Below are positions 6,522 to 10,735 of a DNA stretch of 10,735 bases, one piece after another. Location: assembly GCA_905236535.1 (NCBI GenBank), contig CAJOQN010000041.1, forward strand, positions 1-10,735, given 5' to 3'. The first letter of the stretch is position 1, and each line of letters starts with the position of its first letter. The position numbers were made by a program, and so were the translations under genes. The notes under the pieces were generated by a model, which saw only the letters and a program-made list of their open reading frames with translations, ran no database searches and was not told where the DNA came from. The DNA comes from an uncultured Bacilli bacterium (lineage in GTDB: Bacteria > Bacillota_I > Bacilli_A > RFN20 > CAG-826).

Positions 6522-7337
6522 ATGAACATTATTTCAGTCAAAAATCTTTCCTTTTCCTATTCCAAAACGATGCATATTATTAATGACGTTTCCTTTGATA
6601 TTGAAGAAGGAAAGTATGTGTCGATTCTTGGTCCTAATGGTTCAGGCAAATCAACACTTGCAAGACTAATAGTGGGATTATTGGAAAAAAGCGATGGGAA
6701 TATCTCCCTATTCGAAACCGAAGTTGATAAGAAGAATATCGTTTCTTTAAGAAAAGACATCGGAATCGTTTTCCAAAATCCCGACAACCAATTTATTGGT
6801 GCGACTGTTGAAGATGACATTGCTTTTGGATTAGAAAACAAGCTTTTAGGAAAGGAGGAGATGCGTGACATTGTCCATGAATACGCTGATGCATTAGGCG
6901 TGTCACAATTTCTCCATAAAGAGCCTTCTAATTTGTCAGGAGGACAGAAACAACGCGTTGCTCTCGCCGGGGTTTTGGCCCTTTCTCCCAAACTCCTTAT
7001 TTTAGATGAAGCTACTTCGATGCTTGATCCAAAAGGGAAGAGGGAGATTTTTGAGTTAATCCAAGATGTAAAAAAGAAAAACCCTTCTTTGACTATTGTT
7101 TCGATTACTCACGATGTTGAAGAAGCGTATTTAAGTGATCAAATAATTGTTTTAGTGGATGGAAAAGTAGTCTTTAATGATGTTCCATCAAAGATTTTTA
7201 ATAACGAAGAAAAACTTAAAGAATATCATTTAAGAACACCTTTTATTTACCAAGTGATGAAAACTTTTAATCCACTTGGATACGAGATAAAAGAGACTGA
7301 TTCTATCGAGGAGGTCGCCAATAAATTATGCCGATAA
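6522..7337 (+). CDS. ecfA1: ECF transporter ATPase EcfA1
   Basis: First ATP-binding subunit of an energy-coupling factor (group II) transporter, which powers uptake of vitamins or metal ions through interchangeable S components. The 271 residues carry Walker A GPNGSGKST (37-45), Q-loop Gln85 in VFQNPDNQFIGATVEDD, ABC signature LSGGQKQR (138-145), Walker B LLILDEAT (158-165, Glu163) and switch His197 in SITHD. The Q-loop sequence with NPDNQF is typical of EcfA1 and CbiO proteins. It forms a tight operon with ecfA2 and ecfT: its last 10 bases overlap ecfA2. The start lacks a Shine-Dalgarno and lies 8 bases after an extended -10 box. In most Bacilli this gene follows rpoA-rplQ; here it follows the sigma gene. 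Confidence 0.96.
   Translation: MNIISVKNLSFSYSKTMHIINDVSFDIEEGKYVSILGPNGSGKSTLARLIVGLLEKSDGNISLFETEVDKKNIVSLRKDIGIVFQNPDNQFIGATVEDDIAFGLENKLLGKEEMRDIVHEYADALGVSQFLHKEPSNLSGGQKQRVALAGVLALSPKLLILDEATSMLDPKGKREIFELIQDVKKKNPSLTIVSITHDVEEAYLSDQIIVLVDGKVVFNDVPSKIFNNEEKLKEYHLRTPFIYQVMKTFNPLGYEIKETDSIEEVANKLCR
7308..7315 (+). promoter_or_regulatory. Shine-Dalgarno for ecfA2 inside ecfA1
   Basis: GAGGAGGT is a near-perfect anti-SD match 12 bases ahead of the ecfA2 ATG, within the last codons of ecfA1. The spacing is on the long side. It contrasts with the SD-less start of ecfA1 itself and supports the 10-base overlapping start at 7328. Confidence 0.75.
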
Positions 7338-8173
7338 AGATTAGTGACCTCTTTTATACATATTCTAAAAAAACGCCATATGAATACCTTGCTTTAAAAG
7401 GTATCTCTTTAGAGATACAAGATGGAGATTTTGTTGCTTTTGTCGGACATACTGGAAGTGGAAAATCCACTTTGGTGCAGCATCTTAACGCTCTTTTAAA
7501 AGGGGATTCTGGGATTATTGAAATCGATGATATTAATGTTCCAACTGGAAAAAAGAAGATTAAGAAAGTTAAAAATCTTCGCAAAAAGGTTGGGGTTGCC
7601 TTTCAATTCCCTGAATACCAACTCTTTGAAGATACCGTCGAAAAAGATGTGGCTTATGGTCCGAAGAATTTTGGAATTAAAAAAGAAGAAGCTTTGGAAA
7701 GAGCCCATCAATATTTAGAATATGTCGGTATCAAAGAAGAATATTTTACGAAATCACCATTCGAATTAAGCGGTGGTGAAAAACGTAGAGTCGCTATCGC
7801 GGGAGTTTTAGCTTTTAGTCCTGACATTCTAGTTTTAGACGAACCGACCGCAGGTCTTGATCCAGAGGGACAGGCTATCATCCTTTCTCTTTTAGAGAAA
7901 ATGAATAAAGATGGTCGCACGATTATTATCGTGACACACGATATGGAAATTGTTTCCAAATATTGTAATCGTGTCTTTGTTCTTTCTGAAGGCCAATTAG
8001 TGTTCCAAGGCACCCCTAAGGAATTATTTACAAGTAATTCTCTTCAATATCAAATTGAAGTTCCTAAGTTCTATGAACTCCTTTCAGAATTAAATAAAAA
8101 CAAGATTAATCTTTCCAATAATTTACATTCGTTGGAAGATTTAAAAGATGAGTTAGGAAGCAAGAAAAGATGA
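7328..8173 (+). CDS. ecfA2: ECF transporter ATPase EcfA2
   Basis: Second ATP-binding subunit, expected to pair with EcfA1 as a heterodimer beneath EcfT. The 281 residues carry Walker A GHTGSGKST (40-48), Q-loop Gln93 in AFQFPEYQLFEDTVEKD (the FPEYQLF form marks EcfA2), signature LSGGEKRR (147-154), Walker B LVLDEPTAG (168-176, Glu172) and His204 in VTHD. Compared with EcfA1, the ATP site is canonical in every motif, so both sites look catalytically competent. The start overlaps ecfA1 by 10 bases and the TGA stop overlaps the ecfT start (ATGA). This TGA is direct evidence that the organism does not read TGA as Trp. Confidence 0.96.
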   Translation: MPIKISDLFYTYSKKTPYEYLALKGISLEIQDGDFVAFVGHTGSGKSTLVQHLNALLKGDSGIIEIDDINVPTGKKKIKKVKNLRKKVGVAFQFPEYQLFEDTVEKDVAYGPKNFGIKKEEALERAHQYLEYVGIKEEYFTKSPFELSGGEKRRVAIAGVLAFSPDILVLDEPTAGLDPEGQAIILSLLEKMNKDGRTIIIVTHDMEIVSKYCNRVFVLSEGQLVFQGTPKELFTSNSLQYQIEVPKFYELLSELNKNKINLSNNLHSLEDLKDELGSKKR

Positions 8174-9063
8174 ATAATTTAGTCTTTGGCCGATACACTC
8201 CCTATAACTCATTCATCCATAAAATGGATCCACGCGATAAGGTCGTCTTATTAATTCTTTTGATTGTCGCTGTCTTTTTAAAATTTAATACTTGGTCTAC
8301 AAATCTTATCGTTTCTGGCTTTATGCTTTTGTTCCTTATCAGCATTATGTTGATTTCAAGATGCTCTCTTTTATCATTGTTGAAATCACTTCTTGGAATG
8401 TGGTTTTTAATCCTCTTCTTGTTGATTATTTATATCCTTGTTCCAAACAAGACTTACACTCATGTCGCTTTTACAATTTATAACTTTAACTTTTATTGGG
8501 ATTCTTTATATCAAGCCGGATATATTATTTTAAGAATCTTGATGATGATTGGTTTAACCATGGTTTTAACCTCGACCACAAAACCGATGGATTTGACTTA
8601 TGGACTCGAATGGTATATGACACCTTTGAAGGTTATAAAATTCCCTGCCCACATCATTGCGATGACGGTCTCAATTGCTCTTAGATTTATTCCAACATTA
8701 CTCGAAGAAACAAATAGGATTATGAAAGCTCAAGAGAGTAGAGGTGTTGATTTCTCTCATGGCCGCTTTATTCATCGCTTGAAAGCCTTGACCTCATTAA
8801 TTGTTCCGCTTTTGATTTCAGCTTTCCAAAGAAGTGATGAACTCGCGGATGCGATGGAAGCTAGAGGATATGACCCTCACGCCAAGAGAAGTCATTATCG
8901 TTCTCTCTCATTTTCTTGGAGAGATTTGATTGGCTTATTTGTTGTTGGAGGGGTCTTTGGTTTGGTTCTAACTTTGTTTATTTTCGATAAAACTAGTGCA
9001 AATGTTGATTTAATTTATATAATTTCGTCTTGGTTTAATAATCCGATAAAGGTTGGTTGGTAA
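8170..9063 (+). CDS. ecfT: ECF transporter transmembrane subunit EcfT
   Basis: Integral membrane scaffold that transmits ATPase movements from EcfA1/A2 to the substrate-binding S protein. The 297 residues have hydrophobic segments near 25-37, 46-62, 75-91, 117-134 and 252-272, in line with the multi-span EcfT fold. The long cytoplasmic coupling helices carry both conserved Ala-Arg-Gly-type motifs: ESRG (189-192) and EARGYD (230-235), which dock onto the two ATPases. It starts in a 4-base ATGA overlap with ecfA2 and is followed one base after its stop by truA, so the genes are coupled. No S component gene is present here; this fits group II systems, where S genes are scattered over the genome. 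Confidence 0.95.
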   Translation: MNNLVFGRYTPYNSFIHKMDPRDKVVLLILLIVAVFLKFNTWSTNLIVSGFMLLFLISIMLISRCSLLSLLKSLLGMWFLILFLLIIYILVPNKTYTHVAFTIYNFNFYWDSLYQAGYIILRILMMIGLTMVLTSTTKPMDLTYGLEWYMTPLKVIKFPAHIIAMTVSIALRFIPTLLEETNRIMKAQESRGVDFSHGRFIHRLKALTSLIVPLLISAFQRSDELADAMEARGYDPHAKRSHYRSLSFSWRDLIGLFVVGGVFGLVLTLFIFDKTSANVDLIYIISSWFNNPIKVGW

Positions 9064-9064
9064 T

Positions 9065-9796
9065 ATGAGAATTAAAGCAATAGTCGAATATAATGGTAAA
9101 AATTATCAAGGTTGGCAAAAGCAAGTTGAGGCTCCAACAATTCAAGAAGAAATTGAAAAATGCATTTCGAAAATTTTGGATCAAGAGACTGTTATTTATG
9201 GTTCAGGGAGAACAGATACTGGAGTGCACGCCAAAGGGCAAGTTTTCCATTTCGATGTTTTTAAAGACATTGATCTTGATAAATTCCGTTATTCCCTTAA
9301 TCGAGTTTTGCCAATAGATATCTACGTTAAAGAACTAGAAATCGTGGATAATTCTTTCCATTCTAGATTTTCATTGAAGGATAAAATTTATACTTATCGA
9401 ATTCATTTTAAAGAAAAATGTCCACTTGAAAGAGATAATGTCTATTTGTGCCCTTTCCCCACGAACATTGAGGTCTTTAAAAACGCTTTATCTCTATTTG
9501 TGGGAAAGCATAATTTTAAGAATTTGACTTCTAAAGAAGAAGATGAAAATAATTTTGTGAGGAATATATATTCCATCGATTTTTCGAATGAAGGATCAAT
9601 TCTTTGTGTCACTTTTAGTGGTGATGGTTTTATGCGTTATATGATTCGCGATATCGTTGGAGTTTCTCTCGCAGTCGCTCAAGGCAAAGAAAATTTTGAA
9701 TATCTTGAAGACTTGCTTTTAGAGGGCCAAGAAAGAAATATTGTTTCCTATAAAGCACCCGCTGAAGGATTAACATTAGAAAAAGTTAACTATTAA
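9065..9796 (+). CDS. truA: tRNA pseudouridine(38-40) synthase TruA
   Basis: Converts uridines 38-40 of the tRNA anticodon stem-loop to pseudouridine. From the ATG at 9065 the protein has 243 residues, the normal TruA size. The N-terminus MRIKAIVEYNGKNYQGWQ is the family start. The catalytic Asp51 lies in GSGRTDTGVHAKGQV (46-60). Later motifs are KIYTYRI (107-113), GDGFMRYMIR (186-195) and APAEGL (231-236). A TTG at 9053 would add four residues (MVGN) inside the end of ecfT, but ATG 9065, one base after the ecfT stop, fits the family better. It closes the ecf operon, the usual Bacilli place for truA just before rplM; here yebC intervenes. No terminator is seen directly after it. Confidence 0.95.
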   Translation: MRIKAIVEYNGKNYQGWQKQVEAPTIQEEIEKCISKILDQETVIYGSGRTDTGVHAKGQVFHFDVFKDIDLDKFRYSLNRVLPIDIYVKELEIVDNSFHSRFSLKDKIYTYRIHFKEKCPLERDNVYLCPFPTNIEVFKNALSLFVGKHNFKNLTSKEEDENNFVRNIYSIDFSNEGSILCVTFSGDGFMRYMIRDIVGVSLAVAQGKENFEYLEDLLLEGQERNIVSYKAPAEGLTLEKVNY

Positions 9797-9814
9797 CTTA
9801 GATTGTGATAGAAT
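9786..9814 (+). promoter_or_regulatory. Promoter of the yebC-family gene
   Basis: A -35 like TTAACT (9786-9791), a 17-base spacer and -10 TAGAAT (9809-9814) preceded by TG (9806-9807), an extended -10. It overlaps the last codons of truA. The predicted start near 9821 gives a leader of about 19 bases with Shine-Dalgarno AAGGAG (9827-9832) seven bases before the ATG. Confidence 0.65.
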
Positions 9815-9839
9815 TTTTTCGTATTTAAGGAGTTTTACT

Positions 9840-10547
9840 ATGGGTAGAGCACACGAAGTAAGAGCTAAAGCAATGGCTGCAACCGCAGCGAAAAGAAGCG
9901 CTTTATTTAACAGAGCATCAAAAGAAATTTATATGGCAGCGAAATCTGGTGAGCCAGATCCATCTATGAACCTTGCTCTTAGATCCGCAATTGAAAAATG
10001 GAGAAGCCAAAACGTTACTAGAGACGTTATTGATAGAGCTATTCAAAAAGCTAAAGGTGGAGCAGTTGAAGCTTATACCGAAGGCCGTTATGAAGCTTTT
10101 GGCCCCGGAGGATCTCTCTTTATTATTGATACCTTAACCGATAATAGTAACAGAGCATGGATTGAAGTCCGTACTGCGATTACTAAAAAAGGCGGACACT
10201 TAGGTAGTGTCTTATATAATTTTACCGAAACTGGTATTTTTGAATTCAAAGGTTCTTCTTTAGAAGAAGTCGAAGAAAATCTTGTTATGGCGGATGTCGA
10301 TGTCCGTGAAGTCAACGATAATGGTGATGGTTCTTTAGAAGTTTTAGTGGAGCCAACCGCCTTTGCACAAGCTAGAGCAGTCTTAGAAGAAATGGGTATC
10401 AGTGAATTTGATGTCGCGGAAATTACCTTCCTTCCAAACGAGCCTATTACTCTTAGCGATCCAGAAGATAAGAGAAAATATGATGAGCTCTGCGATATGC
10501 TTGATGATTTAGAGGATGTCCAGAACGTTTATACAAACGTTGAATAA
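9840..10547 (+). CDS. YebC/PmpR (TACO1) family protein, YeeN-like branch
   Basis: A 235-residue, full-length YebC-family protein, cytoplasmic. Family marks are the MGRAHEVRAK start, KEIYMAAKSGEPDP (28-41), VIDRAIQKAKGG (63-74), EAFGPGG (85-91), GSVLYNF (122-128) and the acidic end DDLEDVQNVYTNVE (222-235). These features are closest to the YeeN/YebC2-type branch as I recall it. Members were long annotated as transcriptional regulators; the mitochondrial homologue TACO1 and some bacterial members act in translation, helping ribosomes through difficult sequences such as proline runs. I would favour a translation role given the flanking truA and rplM, but the sequence alone does not decide. The gene has its own promoter, SD and terminator, so it is insulated from the truA and rplM units on either side. 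It is unusual to find it between these two genes. Confidence 0.92.
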   Translation: MGRAHEVRAKAMAATAAKRSALFNRASKEIYMAAKSGEPDPSMNLALRSAIEKWRSQNVTRDVIDRAIQKAKGGAVEAYTEGRYEAFGPGGSLFIIDTLTDNSNRAWIEVRTAITKKGGHLGSVLYNFTETGIFEFKGSSLEEVEENLVMADVDVREVNDNGDGSLEVLVEPTAFAQARAVLEEMGISEFDVAEITFLPNEPITLSDPEDKRKYDELCDMLDDLEDVQNVYTNVE

Positions 10548-10555
10548 TCTCAAAT

Positions 10556-10575
10556 ACGCCTACGGGCGTTTTTTT
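10556..10575 (+). terminator. Intrinsic terminator after the yebC-family gene
   Basis: ACGCC (10556-10560) and GGCGT (10565-10569) form a GC-rich 5-bp stem around TACG, followed by a run of seven T (10569-10575). It begins eight bases after the stop. Flanking AAAT and T bases can lengthen the stem. Confidence 0.85.
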
Positions 10576-10595
10576 ATAATCTTTTCAGTATATGC

Positions 10596-10625
10596 TTGAC
10601 AATATTATTTTAAATAAAGTAATAT
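10596..10625 (+). promoter_or_regulatory. Promoter of the rplM operon
   Basis: A perfect -35 TTGACA (10596-10601), an 18-base AT-rich spacer and -10 TAATAT (10620-10625). The predicted start near 10632 leaves a leader of about 67 bases ahead of rplM. This is the strongest -35 in the window, suiting a ribosomal protein operon. Confidence 0.8.
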
Positions 10626-10632
10626 TTATGTC

Positions 10633-10681
10633 GGCACATGCCAAATAGCGAAGTCCCCGGTAAAGACAAAGTTAGTTTGGT
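10633..10681 (+). ncRNA. Putative L13 ribosomal-protein leader (autoregulatory 5' UTR structure)
   Basis: Just upstream of rplM a long hairpin can be drawn: GCCAAA (10640-10645) with TTTGGT (10676-10681), then TAGC (10646-10649) with GTTA (10671-10674) past a bulged G, a symmetric GAA/AAA internal loop, then GTC (10653-10655) with GAC (10665-10667) closing a loop that starts CCCCGG. Position, size and the GTCCCCGGTAA...GAC core fit the L13 leader known from low-GC Gram-positives, where excess L13 binds its own leader to repress rplM-rpsI. A competing hairpin GGCA/TGCC (10633-10642) uses part of the same strand. The Shine-Dalgarno starts at the base after the stem. The assignment is by context and hand folding. 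Confidence 0.65.
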
Positions 10682-10689
10682 AAAGGAGG
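10682..10689 (+). promoter_or_regulatory. Shine-Dalgarno of rplM
   Basis: AAAGGAGG, a full anti-SD match nine bases before the rplM ATG. It lies immediately after the leader stem, so extension or protein stabilisation of that stem could block it. Confidence 0.85.
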
Positions 10690-10698
10690 ATTTACATT

Positions 10699-10735
10699 AT
10701 GCAACGTCAAACTACTATTGCAAAATCAAATGAAA
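10699..10735 (+). CDS. rplM: 50S ribosomal protein L13, first 12 codons (partial)
   Basis: The ATG at 10699 opens a frame that runs off the window, encoding MQRQTTIAKSNE. This resembles the L13 N-terminus (M-R-T-T-x-x-A-K-x-x-E). The strong promoter, structured leader and Shine-Dalgarno upstream, and the position after the ecf-truA genes as in other Bacilli, agree with rplM; rpsI is expected next. L13 is an early-assembling large-subunit protein. Confidence 0.88.
   Translation, partial: MQRQTTIAKSNE

Noticed and set aside
6557..6991. A 144-codon minus-strand open frame opposite ecfA1
   Set aside because: It lies wholly inside a clear ABC ATPase gene, has no family resemblance, and is low in believable motifs; it is a codon-bias shadow.
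7708..8013. A 101-codon minus-strand open frame opposite ecfA2
   Set aside because: It mirrors the Walker B region of ecfA2, with no ribosome-binding site or recognisable domain.
8170..8173. Mycoplasma-type code with TGA as Trp
   Set aside because: TGA is the stop of ecfA2 in an ATGA overlap, all genes are full length under the standard code, and Trp is written TGG.
9053..9064. TTG start for truA, adding four residues
   Set aside because: TruA proteins begin at the M-R-x-K-x-x-V-E-Y segment, which has its own ATG at 9065, one base after the ecfT stop.
1..10735. CRISPR arrays, tRNA genes, insertion sequences or phage genes
   Set aside because: I found no regularly spaced direct repeats, cloverleaf, transposase motifs or terminal inverted repeats.

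Overview
The window reads as a stretch of chromosome from a low-GC, anaerobic relative of the Bacilli/Mollicutes, perhaps one of the uncultured gut lineages. The evidence is its Firmicutes-type gene order (cysS-rlmB-sigH and ecfA1-ecfA2-ecfT-truA-rplM), AT-rich codon use, good Shine-Dalgarno sites in front of several genes, and an oxygen-sensitive [FeFe]-hydrogenase. TGA is a real stop (it ends ecfA2) and Trp is TGG, so the standard bacterial code applies and the Mycoplasma/Spiroplasma code does not. All genes lie on the + strand.

Region 1 (1-3780) is the end of a soluble NAD(P)H-linked [FeFe]-hydrogenase operon: the last 23 codons of an upstream protein, a NuoF/HndC/HydB-type flavoprotein, and a HndD/HydA-type catalytic subunit, closed by a clear intrinsic terminator. 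Together they would pass electrons between NAD(P)H (and possibly ferredoxin) and protons to make or use H2.

Region 2 (3791-6495) holds cysS (cysteinyl-tRNA synthetase), rlmB (rRNA 2'-O-methyltransferase) and a SigH-like sigma factor. The usual mrnC and yacP neighbours are absent. The sigma gene appears to start at a non-canonical ATT codon, because homologous N-terminal sequence continues 26 codons upstream of its first ATG and no ATG, GTG or TTG is available there.

Region 3 (6496-9796) is a tightly packed unit: an extended -10 promoter 8 bases before the ecfA1 ATG (probably a leaderless mRNA), ecfA1 and ecfA2 (overlap 10 nt), ecfT (overlap 4 nt), then truA. EcfA1-EcfA2-EcfT is the shared energizing module for vitamin and metal uptake; no substrate-binding S protein is present here.

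Region 4 (9786-10735) is a yebC-family gene with its own promoter and terminator, then the promoter, structured L13-type leader and first 12 codons of rplM.

There is no mobile element, CRISPR array or tRNA/rRNA gene, and no gene-free stretch longer than about 150 bases. The most notable points are the ATT start with its adjacent hairpin, the leaderless ecfA1 promoter, and the apparent joining of two normally distant ends of the Bacilli ribosomal/RNA-polymerase supercluster. I do not see a wholly new multi-gene system.
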